Assembly: GCA_035533075.1 (NCBI GenBank) | Contig: DATLUO010000149.1 | Span: 1-62,903 of the forward strand | Direction: 5' to 3' | From: Pirellulales bacterium | Lineage (GTDB): Bacteria; Planctomycetota; Planctomycetia; Pirellulales; JAICIG01 | Length of the DNA stretch: 62,903 nucleotides | Made by a program: the position numbers and the translations under genes | Shown here: piece after piece, positions 24,743-33,614 of the stretch | Layout of the letters: each line of letters begins with the position of its first letter | How positions within the stretch are numbered: the first letter of the stretch is position 1 | The notes under the pieces: model-generated | Database searches by the model: none | Seen by the model: the letters and a program-made list of their open reading frames with translations, nothing else | Told to the model about the DNA's origin: nothing

Positions 24743-25197
24743 GCGAAGGATCGGTCCGCATCTTGCTCGATGGCAACCGTCGCGTATACCAACCGGGCGA
24801 TTTGTTGTCGGGCGCCTATCAAGTCGACTCGCTGAGATGGATCGATCCGACTGCCGTCGAGATCTCGGTGCTCTGGCACACCGAAGGCCAGGGAGACGAA
24901 GACCTGGCCGTACACTACTTCGACCGGACCGAGGCGGCGGAACGTGGCGGGACCGACTTTCGCCGGCCGCAGCGCTTCAGCACGCGCTTGCCTGCCAGCC
25001 CGCTGAGTTATCAAGGCGTGATCGTTAAAATCTGTTGGTGCGTCCGCGTGCGCGTGTTCTTGCCGCGAGGCAGGGAAATCGTCGGAGAATCCCCTTTCCA
25101 GCTTGGCACGTTGCCGCCCGCCCGGCTGGCAAAGGCCGCTCCGCCGGTCGTTCCGCCGGTCGAGGGAGCGGTCGAAGAGGGCGGTGAGACGCTTTGA
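24739..25197 (+). CDS. Hypothetical beta-rich protein coupled to the DUF3592 gene
   Basis: A 152-residue protein that begins MSEGSVRILLDGNRRVYQPG and continues with strand patterns: LLSGAYQVD, AVEISVLWHTEGQGDEDLAVHYF and VIVKICWCVRVRVFLPRG. The order resembles a single arrestin or C2-like sandwich, similar to the end of the preceding protein. No signal peptide is seen. The ATGA overlap with the upstream gene indicates coupled translation and probably a joint role at the membrane. Confidence 0.7.
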   Translation: MSEGSVRILLDGNRRVYQPGDLLSGAYQVDSLRWIDPTAVEISVLWHTEGQGDEDLAVHYFDRTEAAERGGTDFRRPQRFSTRLPASPLSYQGVIVKICWCVRVRVFLPRGREIVGESPFQLGTLPPARLAKAAPPVVPPVEGAVEEGGETL

Positions 25198-25248
25198 GGT
25201 GCCATGAACGCACTTGCAAGCTAGAATTGGCGTTGTCAAGCCAGAATC

Positions 25249-25380
25249 GTAAGGTGGGACCAGCGAGCTTGCGAGCGCTGGCCCACCGTAAACGACGACG
25301 GACGGGGCTACGGCGTCCGTTGAGTGCGCGACGCGGCAAACGGTGGGCCGGCGCTCGCAAGCTCGCTGGTCCCACCTTAC
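25249..25380. repeat. Palindromic REP element, copy G
   Basis: The left arm at 25249-25287 (GTAAGGTGGGACCAGCGAGC) and the right arm at 25342-25380 surround a longer loop of 54 bp. An A-rich tract of AAAATC units follows and ends two bases before the next ATG. Confidence 0.92.
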
Positions 25381-25425
25381 GGCCGGCCAAAATCAAAAAA
25401 TCAAAAATCGAAAATCCAAAATTGC

Positions 25426-27651
25426 ATGACCGCCAGCGAGTTACTTTCCGCCGCCCGACAATGCCAGCAAACCGGCGATCTGCCGCGCGCCGAGTCCGGC
25501 TACCGTCAGCTTCTCGCGCTCGAACCGGCCAACGCCGAAATCTGGTATCTGCTGGGCTCGGTTTGCCAACCGCAAGGCAAGCCGGACGAGACGGTGGCCG
25601 CGTACCGTCGGGCGGTGACGCTCAAGCCCGAATTCGCCCAGGCCCAAAACAGCTTGGGCATTGCCCTGGCGCAGCAGGGCCACTCGCAGGAAGCGGAGCA
25701 GTGCTTCGCCGAAGCGGTCCGCGCTCAGCCCGACTTTGCGCACGCCCACAACAACTTGGGCAACGCGCTGAAAGAGCAAGGGCGGCGGGACGAAGCGCTG
25801 GCTTGCTATCAGCAGGCGGTGGCCCTGAAGCCCGACTTTGCCGAAGCGTACAACAATCTGGGCAACGTGCAGCGGGACCTGGGCCAGCTCGACGACGCGA
25901 TTGCCAACTGCCGGCAAGCGCTGCGTTTGAAGCCCGACCTGGCCGATGCCCACAACAATCTCGGCGCGGCCTACTCCGCCCAGCGTCACTGGGAGGAAGC
26001 GGCGGCCAGCTATCGCCAGGCCATTGCTTTGCGTCCCAACCACGCCGAAGCGCACAGCAACCTGGGCAACGCGCTGCGCGAGCTGGGCCGCATCCAGGAG
26101 GCCATCCTCAGCTTGCGCCAGGCGTTGCAGCTCAAGAGCGACTTTGCCGAGGCGCACGGCGGGCTGGCCATGGCCTTGACGCAACAAGGCGACTTGGACG
26201 GCGCGCTGGAGAGCTGCCGCGAGGCGTTGCGGCTGCGGCCCGACTTGGCCAGCGCGCATCTGAGCATGGGCTTTATCCTGTCGGAGCTGGGCCGCCGGTC
26301 CGAAGCGCTGGCCTGCTGCGAAAAGGCACTGGAGCTACAGCCCGACATGCCCGACGCCCGCAAGAACCGCTCGCTGGTCTTGTTGCTGGAGGGCAAGCTG
26401 GCCGAAGGTTGGGCCGAATACGAATGGCGTTGGAAGTGTCCGGAGCTTCCGGAAAGGCCGTTTCCGCAGCCACTGTGGGACGGTACGCCATTGGACGGAA
26501 AAACGATCATGCTGCACGCCGAGCAGGGATTTGGCGACACGCTGCACTTCGTCCGCTACGCGCGGCTGGTACGCGAGCGCGGCGGCCGCGTGATCGTGGT
26601 CTGCCAGCGCCCGCTGGTGACCCTGTTACGTCGCTGTGAAGGCGTCGAGCAGGTTTTGGCCCAGGGCGATCCGTTGCCGCCCTTCGACGTTCACGCGCCC
26701 CTGTTGAGCCTGCCGCGGATTTTTGGCACCACGCTCGACAACATTCCCGCTGACGTGCCGTACCTCAACAGCGACCCACAAATCGTTGCCCGCTGGCGCG
26801 ACGAGCTGAGCGGCGTGAGCGAGTTCAAGATCGGCATCGCCTGGCAAGGCAGCCGCACGCATCGCCGCGACCGCGGGCGGTCGATCCCGCTTTCCTACTT
26901 TGCTCCGTTGGCGGCCCAAAGCGGCGTGCGGCTCTATAGCCTGCAAAAGAACTTCGGGCAGGAACAACTCGGAGAAGTCAGCTTCGGCGGGCGGATTATC
27001 GACTTGGCGCCGCGGCTGGAGTCGTTCGTCGATACCGCCGCCGTGATGGAGAACCTCGACCTGGTGATCTGCTGCGACACGTCGGTGGCCCATCTGGCCG
27101 GCGCGTTGGCCAGGCCGGTGTGGGTGGCCGTGGCGACCGTGCCCGACTGGCGCTGGCTTTTGGACCGCGACGACACTCCCTGGTATCCGACGATGCGGCT
27201 GTTCCGTCAGCACCGCCGCGGCGACTGGCACGACGTGTTCGTGCGCATCACGTCGGCGCTGGCCGAGCTGATCGGCGCGCCGATGGATTTGAGCACGATG
27301 GTCCGCATCGGGCCCGGCGAACTGATCGATCGCGTCGCGCGATTGGAGATCGCGTTGGACCAGGGCGGGGCTGCGGGTGGCGGCAATCGCGAGGAGCTCG
27401 TGACGCTGGAGAACAGCCTGTCGCGTTTGCTTCGCCGTGCTCCGCAGGTGGCCGAGTTGAAGAATGAACTGAAGGCGGCGTGCGAGGCTCTTAGCGCGGC
27501 CGAGCGTCAGATCGACGAGTGCCGGCGCGGCGGCGATTTCGGCCCGCAGTTCGTCGAACTTGCCCGCACGGCTTATGCTGAACGCGAGCGCCACCGCCGG
27601 CTTATGGGGCTGATAAACGACGCTTTCTCGTTTGAAGGAGAAGGTGCGTGA
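25426..27651 (+). CDS. TPR protein with GT9-like glycosyltransferase domain and C-terminal DUF6165
   Basis: A 741-residue protein in three parts. About nine TPR units fill residues 1-325, each with the AxAHNNLGNAL or AEAYNNLGNV pattern. The linker AEGWAEYEWRWKCPELP leads to a heptosyltransferase-like domain: GKTIMLHAEQGFGDTLHFVRY, KIGIAWQGSRTHRRDRGRS, VICCDTSVAHLAGALARPVW. The last 110 residues (IGPGELIDRVARLEIALDQG, DFGPQFVELARTAYAERERHR) match DUF6165. It probably glycosylates surface polymers or proteins. The ATG follows an A-rich spacer. The next gene overlaps by GTGA. Confidence 0.88.
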   Translation: MTASELLSAARQCQQTGDLPRAESGYRQLLALEPANAEIWYLLGSVCQPQGKPDETVAAYRRAVTLKPEFAQAQNSLGIALAQQGHSQEAEQCFAEAVRAQPDFAHAHNNLGNALKEQGRRDEALACYQQAVALKPDFAEAYNNLGNVQRDLGQLDDAIANCRQALRLKPDLADAHNNLGAAYSAQRHWEEAAASYRQAIALRPNHAEAHSNLGNALRELGRIQEAILSLRQALQLKSDFAEAHGGLAMALTQQGDLDGALESCREALRLRPDLASAHLSMGFILSELGRRSEALACCEKALELQPDMPDARKNRSLVLLLEGKLAEGWAEYEWRWKCPELPERPFPQPLWDGTPLDGKTIMLHAEQGFGDTLHFVRYARLVRERGGRVIVVCQRPLVTLLRRCEGVEQVLAQGDPLPPFDVHAPLLSLPRIFGTTLDNIPADVPYLNSDPQIVARWRDELSGVSEFKIGIAWQGSRTHRRDRGRSIPLSYFAPLAAQSGVRLYSLQKNFGQEQLGEVSFGGRIIDLAPRLESFVDTAAVMENLDLVICCDTSVAHLAGALARPVWVAVATVPDWRWLLDRDDTPWYPTMRLFRQHRRGDWHDVFVRITSALAELIGAPMDLSTMVRIGPGELIDRVARLEIALDQGGAAGGGNREELVTLENSLSRLLRRAPQVAELKNELKAACEALSAAERQIDECRRGGDFGPQFVELARTAYAERERHRRLMGLINDAFSFEGEGA

Positions 27652-29456
27652 CCGCGAGCGAACTCAATAGCTTGGGCGTGGCCTTGGCACGACAGGGCCG
27701 CACGCGCGAGGCGGAGCAGTGCTTTGTCGACGCGGTCCGCGCGCAAGCGGATTTTGCGCAGGCGCACAACAACTTAGGCAACACCCTACTGGAGCAAGGG
27801 CGGCGCGAGGAAGCACGGGCGTGTTACCAGCGGGCCGTCGAGCTGAAGCCCGACTTCGCGGAGGCTTACAACAATCTGGGCAATGTGCAACGCGAGCTCG
27901 GTCAGCTTGACGAGTCGATCGACAACTGCCGGCAGGCGTTGCGTTTGAAGCCCGACTTGGCCGACGGCCATTTCAACCTCGGCGCGGCCCGTTTTGCGCA
28001 GCGGTGCTGGGAAGAGGCGGCGGTCAGCTATCGACAGGCCATCGCTTTGCGTCCGGGCCACGCTGAGGCGCACCGGTATTTGGGCAGTGCGCTGCGGGAG
28101 CTGGGACGTACCGATGAAGCGATCGCCAGCTTCGGCGAAGCATTGCGGCTCAAAGGCGATTTCGCCGAGGCCCACGGCGAGCTGGCGATGGCCTTGGCGC
28201 AACGAGGCGACCTGGACGGCGCGCTGACGAGCTGCCGCGAGGTGCTGCGGCTGCGGCCCCATCTGGCCAGCGCTCATCTGTATGCGGGCTTCATCTTGAG
28301 GCAGTTGGGCCGCCGGGCGGAAGCGCTGGCCTGCCTGGAAAAGGCGCTGGAGTTGCAGCCCGACCTGCCCGACGCGCGAAGGAACCGCGGGCTGCTGTGG
28401 CTGGTCGAAGGAAAGCTGACCGAAGGTTGGGCCGAATACGAATGGCGTTGGAAGTGCCCCGAGTTTTCAGCGCGGCCGTTTCCGCAGCCGCTTTGGGACG
28501 GTTCGCCTTTCGAGGGCAAAACGGTCCTGCTCCAGGCCGAGCAGGGGTTCGGCGATACGCTGCACTTCATCCGCTACGCACGGCGGGTCCACGAGTGCGG
28601 CGGCCGCGTGGTCCTCGTTTGTCAGCCCCCGCTGGTGGCCCTGTTAAGTCGTTGCGAAGGCGTCGAGCAGGTTTTGGCGCAGGGCGACCTATTGCCACCC
28701 TTCGACGTCCATGTGCCGCTGTTGAGCCTGCCACGGATCTTTGGCACCACGCTCGATAACATTCCGGCCGATGTTCCCTATATCGAGGGCGATCCTCAGA
28801 AGGTTGCCCGCTGGCGGGACGAACTTGACGGCGCGAGCGACTTCAAAATCGGCATTGCCTGGCAAGGCAGCCGCGCGCATTGCGGCGATCGTTGGCGGTC
28901 GGTCCCCCTCTCGAACTTCGCTCCGTTGGCCGCGATTGGCGGCGTGCGGCTCTATAGCCTGCAAAAGAACGACGGGCAGGAGCAGCTTGGGCAGGTCAGC
29001 TACGGAGAGCGAATTGTCGACTTGTCGCCGCGGCTGGAGTCGTTCGACGATACCGCGGCAGTAATGGAGAACCTTGACTTGGTGATTTGCTGCGATACGT
29101 CGGTCGCCCACCTGGCCGGCGCGTTGGGCAGGCCGGTGTGGGTGGCGGTGCCGGCCGTGCCAGATTGGCGCTGGCTGCTGGACCGCGAAGATACTCCGTG
29201 GTATCCGACGATGCGGCTGTTCCGCCAGCATCGTCTTGGCGACTGGCACGAGGTGTTCGCGCGCATGGCCTCGGCGCTGGCCGAGCATGTCGCAGCGCCG
29301 ATGGGTAGTGTCCTAAAGTTGAGTCACGTAGGGTGGGACCAGCGAGCTTGCGAGCGCCCGCCCACCGAGAGCGACCTTGCCGATGCTGGTGGGCCGGTGC
29401 TCGCAAGCTCGCTGGTCCCACCCTACGAATTGGAGGCTGAGTGCCCTCGTGAATAA
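27648..29456 (+). CDS. TPR-GT9-like protein, C-terminus encoded by a REP element
   Basis: A 602-residue paralogue of the gene before it, reading from GTG. TPR units cover residues 1-245, then GWAEYEWRWKCPEFSARPF, KTVLLQAEQGFGDTLHFIRY and the donor-site-like VICCDTSVAHLAGALGRPVW. After ALAEHVAAPMG the frame enters repeat copy H. The last 40 or so residues (VGWDQRACERPPTESD, LASSLVPPYELEAECPRE) are translated repeat. The DUF6165 domain of the paralogue is absent. The real C-terminus may thus have been replaced by an insertion, although the GT9 domain looks complete. Confidence 0.82.
   Translation: MTASELNSLGVALARQGRTREAEQCFVDAVRAQADFAQAHNNLGNTLLEQGRREEARACYQRAVELKPDFAEAYNNLGNVQRELGQLDESIDNCRQALRLKPDLADGHFNLGAARFAQRCWEEAAVSYRQAIALRPGHAEAHRYLGSALRELGRTDEAIASFGEALRLKGDFAEAHGELAMALAQRGDLDGALTSCREVLRLRPHLASAHLYAGFILRQLGRRAEALACLEKALELQPDLPDARRNRGLLWLVEGKLTEGWAEYEWRWKCPEFSARPFPQPLWDGSPFEGKTVLLQAEQGFGDTLHFIRYARRVHECGGRVVLVCQPPLVALLSRCEGVEQVLAQGDLLPPFDVHVPLLSLPRIFGTTLDNIPADVPYIEGDPQKVARWRDELDGASDFKIGIAWQGSRAHCGDRWRSVPLSNFAPLAAIGGVRLYSLQKNDGQEQLGQVSYGERIVDLSPRLESFDDTAAVMENLDLVICCDTSVAHLAGALGRPVWVAVPAVPDWRWLLDREDTPWYPTMRLFRQHRLGDWHEVFARMASALAEHVAAPMGSVLKLSHVGWDQRACERPPTESDLADAGGPVLASSLVPPYELEAECPRE
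29328..29426. repeat. Palindromic REP element, copy H, inside the end of a gene
   Basis: Both inner arms are present (GTAGGGTGGGACCAGCGAGC at the left, CTGGTCCCACCCTAC at the right). This copy is read through by the upstream gene in a frame where its TAG is not a stop. It ends 22 bp before the GTG of the next gene. Confidence 0.95.
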
Positions 29457-32331
29457 AACCAAAGTATGCCGCTATGGCGAGATGATCTATCGTCCGAACG
29501 ACACCTATGTCGGCCGCTCGCTGGAGCTTTACGGCGAGTTCTCGGAGTCGGAAGTGCAGCTCTTTCGGGCCCTCGTGCGGCCTGGACAGACCGTGCTCGA
29601 AGTGGGCGCGAATATCGGCGCGCACACGGTGCCCCTGGCGAAGTTGGTGGGGCCGACGGGCAAGGTGCTGGCCTTCGAGCCGCAACGCGGCTTGTTTTAT
29701 ATGCTCTGCGGCAATATGGCCCTCAATAACCTGCACCAGGTGCATTGTTATCATGCGGCGGTCGGCGAGCGTGCCGGCACGATCGCCGTGCCGGAAGTCG
29801 ATGCCGACAGGGAACAGGATTACGGCGGCATTCGGTTGACGAACCTGCCCTCGTCCGTGGTGACGGAACCGGTGCCACTGCTGCGGATCGACGACTTGCA
29901 GTTGGCCGCATGTGATTTCATCAAGGTCGATGTCGAGGGGATGGAGCGGCAAGTTTTGACCGGGGCCGCGCAGACGATTCGTCGCTTTCGGCCGCTGCTG
30001 TACGTCGAAGACGACCGCGCTCAAGCATCGGCCGATTTGCGGGCGCTGATGTTCGACCTGGGCTATCAGCTCTACGTTCATCAACCGCCGCTCTATAACC
30101 CCGCCAACTTTGCAGCCAATCGCGAGAATATCTTCCCCAAGATCGTTTCACTTAATGTTTGCGCTCACCATGTCGAGTCGCCGTCGCCCATCCGGCCCGA
30201 GCAGTTCGGCATGGAACATTTGCCGCGACCGGCCCGCGGTGCGACGACCTCGAAAGCCGGGACGCCGGCGACTTTGGACGAAGCGCGGCGCGAGCACCAG
30301 GCCGGCAACGTCGAGAGGGCGGTCGGCCTCTATCGCCAACTGCTGCTGGCCCAGCCGAACAATGCCCAGGTGTGGTATCTGCTGGGCGCGGCCTCGATGC
30401 AGTTGGGCCAGCTCGATGAGGCGCGCAGCAGCTTGCGGCAGGCCACCTGCGTCAATCCGCGGCACGCCGAGGCGCACAACCATCTGGGCGTGGTGCTGGC
30501 CCAGCAAGCCTCGGTCGACGATGCGATCACCAGCTTCCGACGCGCGCTCGAATTGAAGCCCGACAATGGCGAGATACTGAACAACTTGGGGCTGGCGCTG
30601 TTGCGGCAAGACAAGGCCAACGAGGCCATCGCCATCTTCCAGCGCGCCTTGGAGCTGCATCCCGACGATGTCAAGGCCCGGCACAACCTGCACCGGGCGC
30701 TGCGCGAGTTGGGGCACTTCGAAGAGCTGCTTACCAGCCAGCGTCAAGCGGTCGGGCAGAAGCCCGATTCGGCCCAGGCCCACAACGACCTGGGACTGAC
30801 GCTCTACGAGGGGGGCAAGCTCGATGAAGCCGCCGAGGCCTTTCGTCAAGCGCTGCTCGTCAAGCCCGACCTGGCCGAAGCCCACAACAACTTGGGCCTG
30901 GTGATGGCCTCGCAGAGCAAAGTGGACGAGGCGATCGCGTCGTATCGCCGGGCGATCGTTTTGAAGCCCGCCTTTGCCGAGGCCCATAACAACCTGGGCA
31001 TCGCCCTGCGCCAATCGGGACAGGGCGAGGCCGCGGTGGCGAGTTGCCGCGAGTCGGCCCGGCTCAAACCGGAGCTGCCGGAAGCGCACAATAACCTGGG
31101 CAGCGCGCTGGAAGAGGTCGGCCGCTACGAGGAAGCGATCGACGTGTTGAATGAGGCGCTGCGGATCAAGCCCGACTTTGCCAAGGCCCACAACAACCTG
31201 GGCATCGCCTTTTGGTATCTGGGCCGCTTCGACGACGCCGCCGACAGCTACCGCCGCGCGATCGACCTGATGCCCGAAATGGCCGAGGCCTACAACAACC
31301 TCGGCAACGTGTTGCGCGACCAGAGCGACATGCAGGCCGCCCAAGAATGTTATCGCCAGGCGGCCGACCTGAAGCCCAACTATGCCGATCCACACTGGAA
31401 CCAGTCGCTGGTGTGGCTGCTGTCGGGCGACTTCGAGCACGGCTGGGCCGAATATGAATGGCGCTGGAAGCTGAAGAACTTCAAGCCGCGCCAATGCCCG
31501 CAGCCGCTCTGGGACGGTTCGCCGCTGGAGGGAAAGACCATCTTGTTGGCGGCCGAGCAGGGGCTGGGCGACACCATTCAATTCATTCGCTATGCTCCGC
31601 TGTTGCGCCAGCGCGGGGCGCGCGTGCTGGCCGAGGTCCAGCGGCTGTTGAAGCCGATCTTGAGCAGTTGTCCGGGCATCGACCAACTGCTGGTGCAGGG
31701 CGAGGAACTGCCCGATTTCGACACCTATATCACGCTGCTCAGCCTGCCCTGCGTGCTGGGCACGAAGCTCGACACCGTGCCCGCCGACGTTCCCTATCTC
31801 AAGGGCGATCCTGAGAAGGTGGCCCTCTGGCGGGACGAACTCGGCGGGGTGCGCGACTTCAAGATCGGCATTGCCTGGCAAGGCAGCCGTGCGCATCGCG
31901 GCGACCGTTGGCGGTCGGTCCCGCTGTCGAACTTCGCGCCGTTGGCCGCGATCAGCGGCGTGCGGCTCTATAGTCTGCAAAAGAACGACGGGCAGGAGCA
32001 GCTTGGGCAGGTCAGCTTCGGCGAGCGGATTGTCGACTTGTCGCCGCGGCTGGAGACGTTCGCCGACACCGCGGCGGTGATCGAGAATCTCGACCTGGTG
32101 CTTTGCTGCGACACGTCGGTCGGCCACCTGGCCGGCGCGTTGGCCAAGCCGGTGTGGGTGGCGGTGCAGACCGTGCCCGACTGGCGCTGGATGCTGGACC
32201 GCGAAGATACGCCCTGGTATCCGACGATGCGACTGTTCCGTCAGCGCCGTTTTGACGACTGGCCGGAAGTCTTCGAGCGGATGGCGGCCGCGCTGCGCGA
32301 GAAGCTGGAGCAGGCCCAAAACCTGCACTAG
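29449..32331 (+). CDS. FkbM methyltransferase fused to TPR and GT9-like domains
   Basis: A 960-residue protein from GTG 29449, with GGAGG 12 bases upstream. Residues 40-230 are a class I FkbM methyltransferase: VLEVGANIGAHTVPLAKLVG is the SAM-binding motif, followed by KVLAFEPQRGLFYML and the VDVEGMERQVLTGA strand. About eleven TPR units run from 275 to 680. The GT9-like end repeats the sibling motifs (KTILLAAEQGLGDTIQFIRY, KIGIAWQGSRAHRGDRWRS, CCDTSVGHLAGALAKPVW). One chain could methylate and glycosylate the same carbohydrate. It overlaps the previous stop by 8 bp and meets the next minus-strand gene tail to tail. Confidence 0.88.
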   Translation: MNKTKVCRYGEMIYRPNDTYVGRSLELYGEFSESEVQLFRALVRPGQTVLEVGANIGAHTVPLAKLVGPTGKVLAFEPQRGLFYMLCGNMALNNLHQVHCYHAAVGERAGTIAVPEVDADREQDYGGIRLTNLPSSVVTEPVPLLRIDDLQLAACDFIKVDVEGMERQVLTGAAQTIRRFRPLLYVEDDRAQASADLRALMFDLGYQLYVHQPPLYNPANFAANRENIFPKIVSLNVCAHHVESPSPIRPEQFGMEHLPRPARGATTSKAGTPATLDEARREHQAGNVERAVGLYRQLLLAQPNNAQVWYLLGAASMQLGQLDEARSSLRQATCVNPRHAEAHNHLGVVLAQQASVDDAITSFRRALELKPDNGEILNNLGLALLRQDKANEAIAIFQRALELHPDDVKARHNLHRALRELGHFEELLTSQRQAVGQKPDSAQAHNDLGLTLYEGGKLDEAAEAFRQALLVKPDLAEAHNNLGLVMASQSKVDEAIASYRRAIVLKPAFAEAHNNLGIALRQSGQGEAAVASCRESARLKPELPEAHNNLGSALEEVGRYEEAIDVLNEALRIKPDFAKAHNNLGIAFWYLGRFDDAADSYRRAIDLMPEMAEAYNNLGNVLRDQSDMQAAQECYRQAADLKPNYADPHWNQSLVWLLSGDFEHGWAEYEWRWKLKNFKPRQCPQPLWDGSPLEGKTILLAAEQGLGDTIQFIRYAPLLRQRGARVLAEVQRLLKPILSSCPGIDQLLVQGEELPDFDTYITLLSLPCVLGTKLDTVPADVPYLKGDPEKVALWRDELGGVRDFKIGIAWQGSRAHRGDRWRSVPLSNFAPLAAISGVRLYSLQKNDGQEQLGQVSFGERIVDLSPRLETFADTAAVIENLDLVLCCDTSVGHLAGALAKPVWVAVQTVPDWRWMLDREDTPWYPTMRLFRQRRFDDWPEVFERMAAALREKLEQAQNLH

Positions 32332-33260
32332 CGATTGGACACCCGAATAATGTGAGCGGCCCAAGGCGGTATGTTCGAGAACAAAATATGACAGCCAACC
32401 GAAAAGCTGCCAAAATGGAACCCGTGGTTTTGCGCCAGAAGGGCGAGGCTGTTTCTCGAAAACAGGCTGATGTGGCCGTTTCGGGGAGAGGCATACCACC
32501 AGCTCAGTCGTTGGTTGCGGTGAATGCTCCCGTCCGACAATAAGGTGGAAAACAACACGAGTCCATCCGGAGCGAGCAGCGACCGCAAATGGGACATCAA
32601 CTGCTGGACATCAGGCACATGTTCGAAGACCTCAAAGGCTGTAATCAGCTCGAAGCGGCCAAGCTGTTCGGCACTGACGTCTCGGTTCACCAGGGGGTCG
32701 TAGGATATCGAATTCCAACCTGACGTGCGCAGAAGGTCGACGAGAACTCCGTTTCCGCCACCATAATCCAGATGTCGGACTGACCGAGGTAAACTGCCGA
32801 AGAGAGAAACCAAGGTGCCGGCATTTCCGCGAGGCCGCACTTCCTTGTAATCCGGGTCCACGACGGCATAGTCGTCGTTGTATACTTTGTCTTCGAATTT
32901 CTCTAAGGACCAGGTTGACATCTCCGGGGCGAAGCAGAAGCCGCATCCGCCGCAGAAAGCGTAGTAGATTGGAACGCCGGCCGGACTGAGAAACGTGCCC
33001 CTTCGTTCCTCGCATGACTTGTTGAAGTCCACGACGTCAAGCAACGAGCATCGTTGGCGGCAAACCGGGCAGATCAATGCGTCTTTGTGCATGGCTATGG
33101 AAGGCGGTCTTGCAGCCGCAGCACGTGCAGAAAGACGGGGCCGACGGCTTTCCTGGCCATTATAAACCAAGGTCTCGCGGAAACACATCGCCAGGGTCAA
33201 CCGATCCAAAATACGGCCATCTACTCCCGCTGCCAGCGTTGAGCATCCTTGCTCTTCCAT
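32328..33260 (-). CDS. Class I SAM-dependent methyltransferase with N-terminal zinc ribbon
   Basis: The core from MHKDALICPVCRQRC carries a zinc-ribbon-like pair (CPVCRQRC and FCGGCGFCF), then the SAM site HLDYGGGNGVLVDLLRTSG, ELITAFEVFEHVPDVQQL and LLAPDGLVLFSTLL. Such proteins modify sugars or lipids, and it lies next to the glycosyltransferase genes. ATG 33260 has a perfect AAGGAGG at 8 bases, giving 310 residues. ATG 33092 would give 254 residues and begin at the zinc ribbon. The first 56 residues of the long form are not domain-like. GC content is clearly lower than in the neighbours, suggesting transfer. Confidence 0.8.
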   Translation of the reverse strand: MEEQGCSTLAAGVDGRILDRLTLAMCFRETLVYNGQESRRPRLSARAAAARPPSIAMHKDALICPVCRQRCSLLDVVDFNKSCEERRGTFLSPAGVPIYYAFCGGCGFCFAPEMSTWSLEKFEDKVYNDDYAVVDPDYKEVRPRGNAGTLVSLFGSLPRSVRHLDYGGGNGVLVDLLRTSGWNSISYDPLVNRDVSAEQLGRFELITAFEVFEHVPDVQQLMSHLRSLLAPDGLVLFSTLLSDGSIHRNQRLSWWYASPRNGHISLFSRNSLALLAQNHGFHFGSFSVGCHILFSNIPPWAAHIIRVSNR

Positions 33261-33261
33261 C

Positions 33262-33320
33262 GTCACAGCCTCCTTGATGCTTGGTTATTGACCAAACATA
33301 AGTTATCAGGAGGCTGTGAC
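33262..33320 (-). promoter_or_regulatory. Hairpin that sequesters the ribosome-binding site of the methyltransferase gene
   Basis: On the minus strand the sequence GTCACAGCCTCCT (33320-33308) is the exact complement of AGGAGGCTGTGAC (33274-33262), which contains the AAGGAGG Shine-Dalgarno. The 13-bp perfect stem would hide the ribosome-binding site. A small inner hairpin, TTGGT-CAATA-ACCAA, sits in the loop. This is the geometry of a translational switch or thermosensor; a transposon terminal repeat is the alternative. Confidence 0.55.
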
Positions 33321-33614
33321 TTGCGCAAAGACGAACGGTATTGAGTCTAGTCGCCGCGCGAGTCGTGGCCGGTCCCGGCGCGCCGGGACACGAATTCTGC
33401 TACACGCGGTGCGCTGTTTCTATAAGGGCCGGTGAATATCCGCGCCAACGGCCCGCCGCGCTCGGCTCTTTCCTTCTTTCGCAGCCGACAGCGAAAGTTC
33501 GTTGAAGGGCCGCGTTACGGCCGCCAACCGCCCGCGGTCACGGCGGCGCGCGAAGGGACGATTCTGATCTACTGACAGATTCTGTCAGTTCACCGAAAGA
33601 GGGGGATGGTCAAT
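33321..33614. other. Intergenic region with two short perfect palindromes
   Basis: No gene is seen. It contains GTCCCGGCG/CGCCGGGAC (33372-33389) and ACTGACAGATTCTGTCAGT (33571-33589). The second lies just downstream of the pspA-like gene and may be its 3' hairpin or an operator; no T-run follows. Confidence 0.6.

Noticed and set aside
33571-33589. ACTGACAGATTCTGTCAGT as an intrinsic terminator
   Set aside because: The palindrome is perfect but no T-run follows on the relevant strand, so it is reported only as a palindrome.
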